A stretch of DNA of 64,000 nucleotides from Cryptomeria japonica (GCF_030272615.1 NC_081412.1:143178247-143242246); one strand, 5' to 3'; counted from the first letter of the stretch, positions 1 to 11,539 are shown. Notes: generated by a model from the letters alone, not told the origin. Numbers and translations are program-made.

Positions 1-494
1 GCTAGGGTGGTACAATTTCACACCTAGTTTAGCACCCGCCTTGGCGCATTTTGCATTTTGCATTACATTTCCCCTTTAGCACTTAATTAATTAAATTAAT
101 TAGGTCTAAGGTTCTATTTTATCATCTCCCATATCATAAAGTTGGGCCCTTTCATTAAAGTGCGCCCTTTTCATTTTATTCCTCCTATACATCATTTAAT
201 CAAAAACCCTAATTAGGTCCTATTTTGAACTTGGGGGCTTGATTTCGGGGGTCATAACATCTCGAAATCAGCTGTAACTTCGGGATTCGCTCTAAAATCA
301 TCATATCCGATGGCCCTAAAAATTTGGTGAAAAGTTGTCGGGACCATGGCGCCCGGAGTGCAACATGGTCCCGGACATTTTTCCCGAAATTTTAGGAGCG
401 CGATCCAATCATAAAATAAAGCTTAACCCCAAGAAATTGGCGGGAGATTCAATCTCTAGGTCGGCCAAAAGTTGAAATTAAGACCTAGGGTTTC

Positions 495-503
495 ATATAT
501 AAG
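495..503 (+). promoter_or_regulatory. LTR TATA box
   Basis: ATATATAAG is followed closely by GAGCTCTCTTTCTTC, which is conserved in all three LTRs of this family. The other two copies read ACTTAAGAG and ACTTAGAG here, so they have lost the TATA consensus. This is the likely U3 promoter; its activity is inferred from position only. Confidence 0.5.
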
Positions 504-1112
504 AGCTCTCTTTCTTCATTTGAAAGGATCCGAATTTTGGCTTTCGAGGACCTTCTATGCAGCGAAAGAGTAGATCTTTGAAGACTTCAATAATATTCAA
601 CATCCATCCATCAAGCATTCATCAATTTCATTCATTTAGGGCTTGGGAGACATTGAAGAACAATAGGAGATTACCGACTGAAGATTGGCTTGTACTCCTC
701 CCTTGAGGGTTGGGTATGATTTCATGTTGTTTTCATGTCTTTGCATAAGCTTCAATATATCCTTTATTCGTGCTTTAGATTACTTTACATCTTGATTTAG
801 AGAATTTACGTTATCATTTACAAGCAATTAGGGTTTACTTTCTAGGTTGCTCTAGTTTGCTTTCTTGCATTTAAGGACCTTGCACACACACTAGGTCTGC
901 ACACACAATACATTTTACAATACAACTTGGCTATTCGTGGAGGTGGAAATCACCGAAGTGGGGGTTTGACTAAGGCAAAACCCTATATAGCCGCCCAAAC
1001 ACCTTTTCAGATATAAGTGTAGGTTTCAGGACTCGGACGACGCCGCAAGTTATAGATCCGGAAGAAGCAGACGGAGACCAAACAACACACCAAATCTCAA
1101 AGCAAAAGACCA

Positions 1113-1202
1113 GGACAGGGGCGTGGGGCACCTTGGTCCTGCCAGGACAGGGGCGCTGGGCACCCTGGTCCCTGGGACAGGGGCGCTGGGCGCCCTGGTC
1201 CT
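1113..1202 (+). repeat. Three-copy 31-bp GC-rich hairpin repeat in LTR
   Basis: Three tandem units start at 1113, 1144 and 1175. Each opens GGACAGGGGCG and closes CCTGGTCC, so each is an imperfect inverted repeat able to fold as a hairpin. A related single unit occurs at about 1290-1315, and shorter versions sit in the sister LTRs near 34875 and 45945. An open frame crosses the array but is best treated as chance. Confidence 0.75.
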
Positions 1203-1645
1203 CCTGACAGACAGCATTTTCACATTTTTGATAGCTTTTCCAGAGTGCAAAACAGTAGTTTCCAGAGCAGTTTCAGGGGCAGAATTAGGACAGTGGCGCC
1301 CGCGCCCCTGTCCCGAACATTTTCAGTCAGATTTTAACTCCGGGTATGCATTTACATTCTTGTCTTGTCCTTGTGTTTACAGCTTTCCATTGTTTAAGTT
1401 CAATTCTGCAATCTTGTTATTAGTTCATACTTGCACTTTGGGATTAGGAATTGAACTTGTATCATTTTATCTTTCAATTACAACAAAGGAATAGAAATCC
1501 TAATAGGTAGCCCGTGGCTCTCTCTTTCACAAGAAGAAGTAGCCAATTGTGTGATACCTCTAGGCTCTTTCGTATTCCACAAGTGTGTGGTTGAAAGTGA
1601 GATTAGGGCATGTTTGCTTAGTGTCACTTTTTCTCCCACACATAA

Positions 1646-2645
1646 TCATTTGGAACATTTTACAAACATAGAAGACACAATGTTTAAGAAACAAAATGCA
1701 TAAGCAAGTACAAATCTTATGGTAGGCTAAGGCAATAATTGTTGAATCTCACATGGGCTTTCCCCCGAGGCTACGCTATTCAAAGTGGATATTTAGATGC
1801 TTGACCCCACAGGCTCCACCCTCAGCACTCACTTCTTCGGGGAAGCCAAGCATCAGTTTCCATGAAAACTCCACATGGAAAACTTTATATCTCTGCTAAG
1901 AACTGTATGTGTGTGAGCCACTTCAGAGGTCCGACCTCTTGCACCAACAACTAGAAGGATTTTGGCAACTAGTACAAGTGGTTTTTAGTAAGGGCTTCTA
2001 GTCATGTGGCCATACATGCGGCACTTTTAGCTCTATAAATATGGAAGGTTCCCAGCCTATAGAGGTTATACTCCATAGGGTTTATGGGGAAACATAGTGT
2101 CAGTATGAACTTATCAGCACATGTTGTTTGGGACTTTCATCACAAACACGATTTATTTAGAGTGGATTGGAAGGACTTGGTATTAGCCCATTTCCACTTT
2201 GGGTCATTCCCCTCTCATTGGCCCCCTCAAGGAAACTTGGGAAGGTAGGCCCTCTATAGGTTATACATAAAAGAAAGTAGGTTTGGTTTTCTGATCACTG
2301 TATGATGGTGAGAGCATACTTACCTACTACTTCATCAAGTATGGAAAACATAAGTTTATTTTAACCTTTTAAAGTCTATGTGCAACAATTTTAAAGAAGT
2401 CACTCAAAATGCAAGTTGCATGTTGTCAATTTATCCCCTTAGTTAAACTAAATGAGAAAAACATGGTGTTACTTTCCAAAATAGAGCTCTTAATTAACTA
2501 AGTGAGGAAATGCATAAAATTTGCTTTAAACACAATCCTGCACATGCATGTCAGTAGTTTGAAAAATTTAAGCTCTTGGACATTCAAACCTGCAAGGAAA
2601 TTTTGTCAAATGCAAATAAAAGCATTGTTCTAGTGTGCTATCTTT
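1646..2645 (-). other. Non-coding leader remnant of an older minus-strand gypsy element (tentative)
   Basis: No coding sequence is visible. The copia element at 2646-9953 is flanked by a TCTTT duplication, so this stretch and 9954-10344 were contiguous before that insertion. The right part is a retroelement leader read on the minus strand (PBS at 10324-10341). This left part is therefore probably its continuation. The link to the PBS is firm for the right part and inferred for this one. Confidence 0.4.
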
Positions 2646-4088
2646 TGTTGGCATTTGATGAATCACTATGATAATATGAAAATAATATATGTTGTCATTG
2701 ATGTCAATAAGTGTAGGTCAACCGGTGTGAAGATTGGAAGAAGTTGTTATTAATGATCAAGATTGGTCAACCAGTATGAAGAGATGTAGTGAACTAGTGT
2801 CAAGGTCTCCTTAAGTGTGACTACCTGGTTGGTAGTCTCAACTCTAGGGTTTTCGGTTTGGCAATCTTGCTTGTGCGATGCAACCAATGGTATTATGTGA
2901 TGAGTTAGCTAAGAGATGAGGATGAGATCGAGATGCCATGTCAGTTTTGTGCACATGAAGGATTTCCTTGAAGATCTTGCATATGAAGATCGATTGCATT
3001 AAATATCTACCTCAGGAATGAACATTCTTCTTAGCGGTATGAGAAGAAAGTGTGATGGGTTACTGATTTCTATGTGTGGTGAAAAATGGACAATGCAGAA
3101 TGACTTGTGATCTGTTTAAGACTATTTCATTCTATGAAAAGTGTTTGGACGGTTAGGATTGGACCACTTGTAATTTTAAACCTAAGATGCTTAGGGTTTA
3201 GGGTTTATGTTACCAACGTAATTGTTGTCTATAAGGTCGATGATGTTTGTTATTGTAAGTTGTTAGCAAAAGTTGCGTATGTATCCAAGTGATGAGATAC
3301 TTGCCAGACTAGTGAGTGAAAACTGTAGAGTGTGATTGCAGAGTACAGGAACTAAAAAGGATCTAGCTTAGCATATAGTGTTGTTATCAAATTAGAGTTT
3401 TACCTATTGTCTTCTAATCATTTCAACAAAAAGAAAATCCCTTTGCTGGGTAGCTTTAACAGGAATATTGTAAAACCTCTAACTAGGTGACTCAAGTTCA
3501 TTGAGTTCTTTAAATCCTCTAGCAAGGTATCCTTTAATAGGGTTTCAACATTTAATATGGTATATAGCCATCCCTTAATAGGGTGATCTCTAACAGGATC
3601 GGTTCCTAGCAGAACCTTATTGTAAAGTCTTTAACCGGACTAGGCTCCTAACAGAGCGAGCTTCAAAAGAGTTCAAAACAAGCTTGTAGGTATTCATCCC
3701 CACTGTGGTTTTTCCCATTTGGGGTTCCACATGAAAAATCTATGTCTCATGAGTTGTGCATTTTTCATGTGATGATTAAGTATTCTTTGTTTGAGTGATT
3801 ATGCATGCAGAGCTAATGGTTATGGTATTGTTGATATACCACATGCATATGTTAATGGGTGAAGTAGTTATCAAGTATTGAATTCTTTTGAAGTGTTCAG
3901 TTTTACTAGTTTATGGTGTCTGAAGTCCTACTGTGTTTAACCAATATTGCCATGGTTAAGTTCAATATTGAAGACAACCGATTAGCATTGTCTTAACTTG
4001 ATAAGTTTAGGAGAAGTTTTTGTATGTACTAATTCACCCCCCCCTCTCAGTACCAGTTAGGGTATTTGTTGTTCATCATTATTCATCA
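2646..4088 (+). repeat. 5' LTR of copia element
   Basis: It starts TGTTGGCATTTGATGAA and ends ATTATTCATCA, matching the 3' copy at 8536-9953 closely along its length. Near its end it carries the C-rich block CACCCCCCCCTCTCAGTACC. That block also marks the ends of the solo LTRs at 19260-20066 and 48840-50107, so these belong to one wider LTR group. Confidence 0.93.
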
Positions 4089-4090
4089 AT

Positions 4091-4102
4091 TGGTATCAGA
4101 GC
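4091..4102 (+). other. Primer binding site, initiator tRNA-Met type
   Basis: TGGTATCAGAGC lies two bases downstream of the 5' LTR. This is the standard plant copia PBS complementary to the 3' end of initiator tRNA-Met, used to prime minus-strand synthesis. Confidence 0.92.
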
Positions 4103-4159
4103 GACTCCAAGTCCTTGGTGATATAATCTTAACCGCTTGATGTAAAAGATCATGCCTTA

Positions 4160-5050
4160 ATGATGAAGAGGGAAGGTCCTAAGTTAAATAGAGATAACTT
4201 CAAAATATGGAAGGACAGAATGAAGATCTATATCAAGAGTTTGGGTGTTGAATGCTGGAGCTATGTTCAGAATGCCTATGTAATCCCCACTGACACTCTA
4301 ACCGATGATCAAAAAAGAGAGATTCAAGAAAATGAGCAAGTCATGGAAACCCTTATTATCAGTTTGTCTAATATTAAGTTCATTGATGTACAAGATAAGG
4401 ACACTCCTAAAGATGTATGAGACACATTGGAAACTATTTATGGTGGTGATGAGTATGTCAAACAAGCTAAGGAAGAGAGCCTTAGAGGAAAATTTGAAGA
4501 CATGAGGATGGTTGAAGGTGAAACCATTCAGAAATATGACATAAGGATCAAGACTGTTGTTGGAGATATCAAGAGCATTGGTGGAACAATTGATGATGCC
4601 ACCATTGTCAATAAAGTTTTGAGATCATTGTTACCGATCTATACAATCAGAGTTGTTGCTATTCAGGAACTAAGGTCTATTGAAAAAACCAAGGTATCCT
4701 TAGACTCTATCATTGTAAAGTTGACTGCATATGAGTTGAATAGCTATGATGGCAATGTTTAGAAGACTGAGTCAGCTTTTAGAGCATCTGTTGCACCAAC
4801 CAGAAAAGGAAAAGAAGTAAGTACCAGTTATGCATCCATGCAAAGCAGAGGTATGGATAATGAAGATATTTTGATGGATTTTGAAGCTCTTCTTGCCAAG
4901 AGAATTCCAAAAGGCACTGGAAAATACAAAGGTAAGCTTCCTTTAAAAAAAAATTCTTACAATAAGATAGGACATATAGCTATTAACTGTCCTAACAATG
5001 ATAATAAGGATAAACCGGAGAGGTTTAGAAAGTATAAAGGAGGAAATAGA
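4160..5050 (+). pseudogene. Copia gag (capsid/nucleocapsid), broken
   Basis: The frame starts at an ATG at 4160 and gives a UBN2/copia-type capsid region. Recognisable parts are KIWKDRMKIYIKSLGVE early on, then IYGGDEYVKQAKEESLRGKF. Stops at 4418-4420 (TGA, where family members have Trp) and 4760-4762 (TAG) break it in the same frame. The zinc knuckle survives only in part: KIGHIAINCP keeps the His and last Cys, but the first two Cys are gone (about 4950-4995). The capsid would package the element RNA in cytoplasmic particles; this copy cannot make a full product. No separate start for pol is seen, as expected for a copia polyprotein. Confidence 0.85.
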
Positions 5051-5189
5051 ATAAATTGTCTTGTTATAGTGGATGCAGGTGTTACTGATGAAGAATCTAA
5101 GGATGAAGAGAATGAGGACATAGTGTTTGTAGCTATAAAGGAAGAAGTGTTTGACAAGAAAGCACTTGTCTCTCACATTGACAACTCTA

Positions 5190-5550
5190 ATGAGTGGATT
5201 ATTGATAGTGGTTGTTCTCACCAAATGACTGGTGATCGGAAAAAGTTTCTATCTCTAGAAGAATATGATGGAGGTATTGTCAGATTTGGCAATGATGCAC
5301 CTTGCTTGGTATAAGGAAAAGGATCCATCTCACTGAATGGAAAGAGCAGTGAGGATGATGTCTACTGGGTAGAAGGTCTTAAGCATAACCTGTTGAATGT
5401 TGCTCAACTAAATGACAAATGACTCATTCTAGAGTTCAAACGTGGAGTCTGCAGTATAATTGGAAAGAGTGGTGAACTTATTGCCACTGGTAAGCAAACC
5501 AGAGGTAACTTGTTTCAGTTGAATGCCAAGATTAGTCAGTGTCTGATGGC
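5190..5550 (+). pseudogene. Copia aspartic protease, broken
   Basis: The active-site segment WIIDSGCSHQMTGD is present near 5196-5235 with its catalytic Asp in a DSG motif, usual for copia proteases. The continuing frame gives VYWVEGLKHNLLNVAQL. It is interrupted by TAA at 5312-5314 and TGA near 5420. The protease would cut the gag-pol polyprotein. It lies directly between gag and the integrase His/Cys region in the same frame. Confidence 0.85.
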
Positions 5551-6480
5551 GAAGTTTGATGATAGTTGGATATGGCATAGGAGACTTTATCATATGAACT
5601 TTGATAATATTGTAAAGTCTAGTAAGATCAAGGTAGTAAGAGGATTTCCTTTGCTGAACAAACCGAAGAATTCTCTATGCAGAGAATGACAACTTGGGAA
5701 GATGTCTTCCTCAACTTTCAAAGGTAAGTCTTTTTCAGCAGAAAACTTACTTGATCTTGTGCATACTGATTTGTGTGGTCCTATGAAAAGTAGAAGTATT
5801 CAAGGAGATAGGTATTTCATGATTATTACTGATGACTGCTCAAGAATGATGTGGGTCACATTCTAGGAAGACAAGTCTGAGGCATTTGGAAAGTTCAAAG
5901 CCTTTAGAGAATTAGTAGAGAAGGAAAGGGGTCAAAAGATAAAATGCCTAAGAACTGATCAAGGGGGTGAATTCACTTCTAATGAATTCAACAAGTACTG
6001 TGAAGATAGCGGTATCAAGAGGTAGGTTTTTGCCCCAAGAACACCACAACATAATGGCCTAGTGGAATGGAATAACAAGACTATAGTTGAAGCGGCCAAA
6101 ACAATGTTGATCCAAGGAAAGGTTGCTCACACTTTTTGGAGAGAAGCGGTGAGCACTGTAGTCTATCCTATGAATCAAGTACTCATCAAGAAAGGTAGAT
6201 TTAAAACCCCTTATGAGTATTGGATCCGAAAGACTCCCACTGTGAGTTATTTCAAAGTATTTGGTGGTAAGTGTTACATCAAGAGGTGAGCATCTGAGCA
6301 AGTTTGATGCTAAATGTGATGAAGGAATATTTTTGGGATATTCCACCAAGAGCAAATCTCTCAAGTGCTACAACAATATAACACAGAAAATTGTTGAGAG
6401 TATCAATGTCAGGGTTGATGAATCCCTTGATGAGCATGAGGAAACCTATAGTGAGGAAGTGGAAGATGGATCAGGTATAG
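5551..6480 (+). pseudogene. Copia integrase, broken
   Basis: The frame shows the N-terminal His/Cys region (WHRRLYHM near 5575; the second Cys of the CREC-like pair is a TGA stop near 5688). The DDE core follows: HTDLCGPMKSRSIQGDRYF near 5760-5815, CLRTDQGGEFTS near 5945-5980 and APRTPQHNGLVEW near 6035-6070. The three acidic positions are thus still legible. Additional stops lie near 5864 and 6022. A 1-base shift near 6286 moves the rest (FDAKCDEGIFLGYS) into another frame. Integrase would insert the cDNA; this copy is inactive. Confidence 0.9.
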
Positions 6481-6744
6481 CCTTCTGGGAACCAGTTAAG
6501 AAAAAAACAAGTAAAGATCTCAGTGTTCCTGTACCGGTAGAAGTTGTAGTAGGTGAAGAAGAAGAAGTAAATGAAGAAGAAGAGGAAAAGCTAGTAGAAC
6601 CAGCTAGAGTCATTCCTAGATATGTGAAATTACATCATGATCTAAAGCAGATCATAGGAGATAAAGATGCAGAGATACTCACAAGAATAAAGGTGAAAGA
6701 AAACTCTTGCATGATTTCTGAATTGGAGCCCAAAACTTCCAGAG

Positions 6745-7434
6745 AAGAACTTACAGATGAAGACTGGATTAAGGCAATGGAAGAGGAGCTAGACCAAATA
6801 GAAAAGAATGCAACATGGTCCTTGGTACCCAGACTAGAACATAACAATGTCATAGGTACCAAATGGGTCTTCAGGAATAAGCTAAATGAAGAAGGCACAA
6901 TTGTGAGGAACAAGGCAAGACTTGTATGCAAGGGATATGCTCAGGAAAAGGGAGAAGACTATGGAGAAACCTTTTCTCCTGTGGCTAGACTGGAAGGTGT
7001 CTGAATGCTACTTGCATTTGCAACATTCAAGGGATTTAAGGTTTATTAGATGGATGTGAAGTCTGCATTCTTAAATGGAATCCTAGAAGAGGAAGTGTAT
7101 ATTGAGCAACTGGATGGGTTTGCCTTATCAGAAGATAGTAACATGGTGTGTAGATTACACAAAGCTCTATATGGATTGAAACAAGCACCAAGGGCATGGT
7201 ATGAATGTTTACACTCTCATCTTGTGAAAATAGGATTTTAGAGAACAAGTGAGGATAGCAACATCTACCTGAAAACTGAAGGTGATCAGATTCTGATCTT
7301 TGAAGTATTTGTAGATGACATAATCTTTGGAGGAGATGATGAAATGAGTCATGCTTTTGTAGATGAAATAAAGAAAGAGTTTGACATGTCTCTGATTGGA
7401 GAGATAAATTTCTTCATTGGTTTACAGATTTAGC
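6745..7434 (+). pseudogene. Copia reverse transcriptase, broken
   Basis: The RT begins around DEDWIKAMEEELDQIEKN and continues with [30 protein letters not shown] and [17 protein letters not shown]. The catalytic FVDDIIFGG is intact near 7306-7332. Stops occur at 7002-7004, 7047-7049, 7239-7241 and 7432-7434, the second replacing an expected Gln before MDVKSAF. The domain would copy element RNA into DNA. Its position after integrase confirms copia order. Confidence 0.92.
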
Positions 7435-8262
7435 AAATGAAAGACGGTATCTTTATTACCCAGTCCAAGTATGTCAAAGAGGTATTGAAGACCTTTGGAA
7501 TGGAGGAGAGAAAACCGGTTGGTACACCAATGGTGACCGACTGTAAACTAACTAAGGAAGATGATTCAATGTTAGTGAATGAGAAGGAGTACCGATCAAT
7601 GATCGGTAAGCTGCACTATGTGGTGCACAGCAGACCAGATATTGCTCATGCAGTGGGCATAGTAGCTCATTTTCAGAAAAAGTCCAAGAGAATCCCACTT
7701 GGTAGCAGTCAAGAGGATTCTTAGATACTTGAAAGGGACTATTGACTATAGATTGTGGTATCCATACAATGGTGATTTTAATCTCAAGGTATTTACCGAT
7801 GCAGATTGGGCAGGTAATATGGACAACCAGAAGAGCACAACTAGTGGAGCGTTCTTTCTTGGTGGAAGACTAGTCTCCTGGACAAGCAAAAAGCAGAGCT
7901 ATATTTCTCAGTCTACATTTGAAGCGGAGTATGTGGCAGCATTTATGAACTACAATCAGGCAATCTAGATGAAACATGTATTGGATGGTTTCAAAGTACC
8001 TATATTTTAACCAGTGAGTATATTTTGTGATAATACTAGGGCAATCAATATTTCCAAGAATCTAGTATTGCATGCTAGAACTAAGCACATTAAGATCAAG
8101 TAACATTTATTGAGAGAGAAGGTTCAAAACATAGAGTTTGTATTACAACATGTTTCCAATAAGGAGCAGCTAGCAGACATATTCACTAAGCCCTTACCGA
8201 AGACTACATTTACCTATTTGAGAGGCGAATTAGGGGTTTTTCCCCTTCATGAAGTAAAATAA
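7435..8262 (+). pseudogene. Copia connection and RNase H, broken
   Basis: The frame resumes at 7437 with MKDGIFITQSKYVKEVLK and YRSMIGKLHYVVHSRPDI. It shifts by one base near 7690 and continues as VAVKRILRYLKGTIDYRLWY. RNase H motifs follow: VFTDADWAGN, SYISQSTFEAEYVA, IFCDNTRAINI and EQLADIFTKPLPK. The last codons end at TAA 8260-8262. Stops at 7966-7968, 8008-8010 and near 8101 break it. RNase H would remove template RNA during reverse transcription. Confidence 0.9.
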
Positions 8263-8523
8263 AGATGTGTGCTCCACATCAATCAGGTATTACAGTGTCA
8301 AATATTTCAGGATTGATGTGTTGAAGGATGCTACTCCATAGGGGGAGCAAGATAGTAGAGTATGGGAGCTTGTGCCTCCACTTTGGCATTGTTGTCAAAG
8401 GGGGAGAATATGTGTGATAGGGGAGAATATATTTGATGTATGATATCTGATACAAATATTTTAGATGCAATGGTCCATGATGTTTTTAGTTGCAATGCTA
8501 CACTGAGTATTGCCATCAACGCC
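8263..8523 (+). other. Copia 3' untranslated region
   Basis: About 260 bases separate the RNase H stop from the polypurine tract. No coding sequence is evident. It holds two GGGGGAG runs (near 8340 and 8400) that resemble the functional tract. Confidence 0.6.
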
Positions 8524-8535
8524 AAAGGGGGAGAT
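8524..8535 (+). other. Polypurine tract
   Basis: AAAGGGGGAGAT directly abuts the TG of the 3' LTR, the position and composition expected for the plus-strand primer. Confidence 0.85.
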
Positions 8536-9953
8536 TGTTGGCATTTGATGAACCGGTATGATAATATGATAATAATATATGTTGTCATTGATGTCAATAA
8601 GTGTAGGTCAACCGATATGAAGATTGGAAGAAGTTGTTATTAATGATCAAGATTGGTCAACTAGTATGAAGAGATGTAGTGAACCGGTGTTAGGGTCTCA
8701 CTAAGTGTCACTACCGGTTGGTAGTCTCAGCTCTGGGGTTTCTGGTTTGGCAATCTTGCTTGTGCGATGCAACCAATGGTATTTTGTGATGAGTTAGCTA
8801 AGAGATGAGGATGAGATCGATATGCCACGTCATTTTTGTGCACATGAAGGATTTCCTTGAAGATCTTGCATATGGAGATCAACTGCATTAAATGTCTACC
8901 TCAGGAATGAACATTCTTCTTAGTGGTATGAGAAGAAAGCGTGATGGGTTACTAATTTCTATGTGCATTGAAAAATGGACAATGCAGAATGACTTGTGAT
9001 CTGTTTAAGATTGTTTCATTCTATGAAAAGTGTTTGGACGGTCAGGATTGGACCACTTGTAATTGTAAACCTAAGATGCTTAGGGTTTAGGGTTTATGTT
9101 ACCGACCTAATTGTTGTCTATAAGGTCGATGATGTTTTTTATTTTAAGTTGTTGGCAAAAGTTGTGTATGTATCCAAGTGATGAGATACTTGTCAGACCA
9201 GTGAGTGAAAATTGTAAAGTGTGATTGCAGAGTAGAGGAACTAAAAAGGATCTGCCTTAGCATATAGTGTTGTTATTAGATCAGAGTTTTACCTATTTTT
9301 TTCTAACCACTTCAACAGAAGGAAAATCCCTTTGTCGGGTAGCTTTAACAGGCTTATTGTAAAACCTCTAACCAGGTGACTCAAGTTCATAGAGTCCTTT
9401 AAATCCTCTAGCAAGGTAACCTTTAACAGGGTTTCAACCTTTAACAGGGTATATAGCCATCCCTTAACTGGGTGATCTTTAACAGGATCGGTTCCTAGCA
9501 GAACCTTATTGTAAACTCTTTAACCGGACTAGGCTCCTAACAGAGAGAGCTTCAAAAGAGTTCAAAACAAGCTTGTGGGTATTCATCCCCATCGTGGTTT
9601 TTCCCATTTGGGTTTCCACGTGAAAAATCTGTGTCATGAGTTCTGCATTTTTCATGTGATGGTTAAGTATTCTTTGTTTGAGTGATTATGCATGTAGAGA
9701 TAATGGTTATGGTATTGCTGATATACCACATGCATATGTTAATGGGTGAAGTAGTTATCAAGTATTGAATGCATTTGACGTGTTCAATTTTACTGTGTTT
9801 AACCGGTATTGCCATGGTTAAGTTCAATAATGAAGACATTCGGATAGCATTGTCTTAACTTGATAAGTTTAAGAGAAGTTTATGTATGTACTGATTCACC
9901 CCCCTCCCCTCTCAGTACTAGTTAGGTTATTTTTTGCTCATCATTATTCATCA
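8536..9953 (+). repeat. 3' LTR of copia element
   Basis: It starts TGTTGGCATTTGATGAACC and ends ATTATTCATCA, and is followed by TCTTT, the second copy of the target duplication. It differs from the 5' copy by scattered substitutions and small indels, so insertion is not very recent. Confidence 0.93.
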
Positions 9954-9959
9954 TCTTTC

Positions 9960-10230
9960 ACCTCAAAAGCACTAATCTACAAGGTAGAAGCACTAACTTG
10001 CACTACAAAAGTGTTTCTCTGTGGACTAAGAAGCGAGAATTCTCTAACAGAAGTGTTAACCAAACTGACAAATGCGCTAACCTATAGGACAAAAATGCTA
10101 ACCTAAAGGACAAAAGCGCTAACCTGAAGATTAAATGCATGGATTCTTGGACAAAAGTGTTAACCTACATGACAGATGCGCTAACCTGAAGGACAAATGT
10201 GCTAACCTATCAAACAAAAGCACTGTCAAA
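9960..10230 (-). repeat. 13-unit, 21-bp periodic GCGCT array in a gypsy leader
   Basis: Read on the minus strand, which is the sense strand of the element to the right, the unit is close to GGTTAGCGCTTTTGTCC. On the plus strand the aligned cores fall at 9971, 9992, 10013, 10035, 10055, 10076, 10097, 10118, about 10139, 10159, 10180, 10201 and 10222, so the spacing is 20-22 and mostly 21. The array begins about 95 bases after the PBS. It has no open frame of interest and does not look like a CRISPR array, because the spacing is too short and the host is a plant. Confidence 0.85.
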
Positions 10231-10323
10231 ATTCACACATGCATGAATCTGCATTACAAATGCATTAAATTTGCTTTTTGCAAAAATAAGACAGGATATT
10301 AGAAAGATGAGTTCAAGGCCTGA

Positions 10324-10341
10324 GCCCCACGGTGGGCACCA
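10324..10341 (-). other. Primer binding site, tRNA-Lys type
   Basis: On the minus strand the site reads TGGTGCCCACCGTGGGGC, three bases after the LTR end. From memory of plant tRNA-Lys this differs from perfect complementarity at about two positions (a T in TGGTG and CACCG for CAACG). The orientation shows that the LTR on its right is the 5' LTR of a minus-strand element. Confidence 0.75.
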
Positions 10342-10344
10342 AAA

Positions 10345-11444
10345 TGTGTCAACTTGAATTTCATCATCAAAATGCTACCTGCAACAAGTTATTTTCACAA
10401 AATACAAAGGAAATGCTCTAGGAAATCCAAATTCAACCAATGAAACTACATAAAATACATATTAAAATAAAAAATTATTTTTACCTTCATGGTTTAAGTC
10501 TCATTGTGTCCTAACTCCACTGCTCCTGGTTGCAGATGGTGTGCTCTCAGACAAGCACTGATGGCTTCCAAGATGGCATATGAAGAATGGACTGATAATT
10601 GATAGTTAACTGATACTATGATATGCAATGCTAAATGACTATGCTAAATGATTATGCTATTTGCTTCAAGATTAAAACTCACGGATGCATAAGTTTTACA
10701 AATGATTGGCTTGTAAATTCACTTGAAGTCTCACTCTCTCTCAACTCAAACTCTTGATTTTATAGACCTTGAGAGGATAAGATGATGTGGCTCAAATCAA
10801 CGGTCATGATCAGATCTGCAGATTTGGATGGTTGTGAGAAAAGGTGAAGGTTGAGAGAAAGAGGGAAGGAGAAGACAAGTGTCACTCATCTCACCTTGAC
10901 TGGGTTGTTGACTAGGGGAATCTAAGGATGGTTGGAGAAAATTTAGGCATGAGAGGACAAGTGGACTCAAGTCCTTCCTAAGATGTAGGGATGTTGGAGA
11001 GAATATAGGAGGTTATGAAATATGTGTACGTACACAATATTTCATTAAATTTGGAGGTTTGAGATAAATGATGAATTAATATTTAAGAAATATTAATTTT
11101 CTTAGCCACATGATGGATGAGTTGGCAAAGGGAAGATGAAGTGGAAATGGAAGGTGAGTTGGATAATAGATTAAATCATTTAATATTCGAGACTATAGGA
11201 TAGAAGAATAATCATTAAACATTAGATATTTAAATGATTGAAGGCAAATATTAAATATTTAGATATTCAATTAATTAGAGGAATAGAATAGATAAATTTA
11301 ATAAAATATTTCAATTAAAAAAATTTAAAGGAAATACACGAAGTGAATTAAATAAATTAATCTTTTCAAATTAACTATTTAATAGAAGAATATTAAATAA
11401 ATATAAAATACGCTCATAGCGACTTTTATGTGTATACACCTACA
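10345..11444 (-). repeat. 5' LTR of a minus-strand gypsy-like element
   Basis: On the minus strand it runs from TGTAGGTGTATACAC to TTGACACA and is followed by the PBS. A TATA sequence on the minus strand (CTATAAAATC) lies at about 10756-10765. No gag or pol of this element remains in the window; only the leader (9954-10344, probably also 1646-2645) is left. The outer boundary at 11444 rests on the TG...CA rule and is less certain. Confidence 0.65.
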
Positions 11445-11539
11445 ACTACCAAACAAATCAGAAGGGAAAATGGACAACACGACAACAACAAATGCACAAA
11501 ACATGACAAAGACCAAAAGGATGAGAAGAAAAACACTAC

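Larger units (their letters stand above)
1..1645 (+). mobile_element. Gypsy LTR, cut by the window start
   Basis: This stretch aligns along its length with the two LTRs at 33728-35343 and 44817-46406. Shared blocks include the opening (GGTGGTACAATTTCACAC), the motif CTATTCGTGGAGGTGG and the closing CTTAGTGTCACTTTTT. By comparison with the complete copy, about the first 22 bases lie outside the window. Its GC-rich repeats (1113-1202) and better preserved TATA sequence mark it as a different subfamily member. Whether it is a solo LTR or one end of an element cannot be decided here, because no gag or pol follows it. The end is placed by alignment and may be off by about 20 bases. Confidence 0.8.
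2646..9953 (+). mobile_element. Ty1/copia retrotransposon, structurally complete, coding decayed
   Basis: The element has paired LTRs (2646-4088 and 8536-9953), a PBS TGGTATCAGAGC two bases after the 5' LTR, and a polypurine tract right before the 3' LTR. A perfect 5-bp target duplication TCTTT lies at 2641-2645 and 9954-9958. Internal order is gag, protease, integrase, RT, RNase H, which is diagnostic of copia. At least a dozen in-frame stops and two frameshifts (near 6286 and 7690) break the polyprotein. Several stops replace expected Gln, Trp or Arg codons, as C-to-T or G-to-A change would produce. Confidence 0.95.

Noticed and set aside
1123-1494. 123-codon ORF across the GC-rich LTR repeats
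   Set aside because: It lies wholly inside an LTR, is created by the GC-rich tandem units, and is not preserved in the two sister LTRs.
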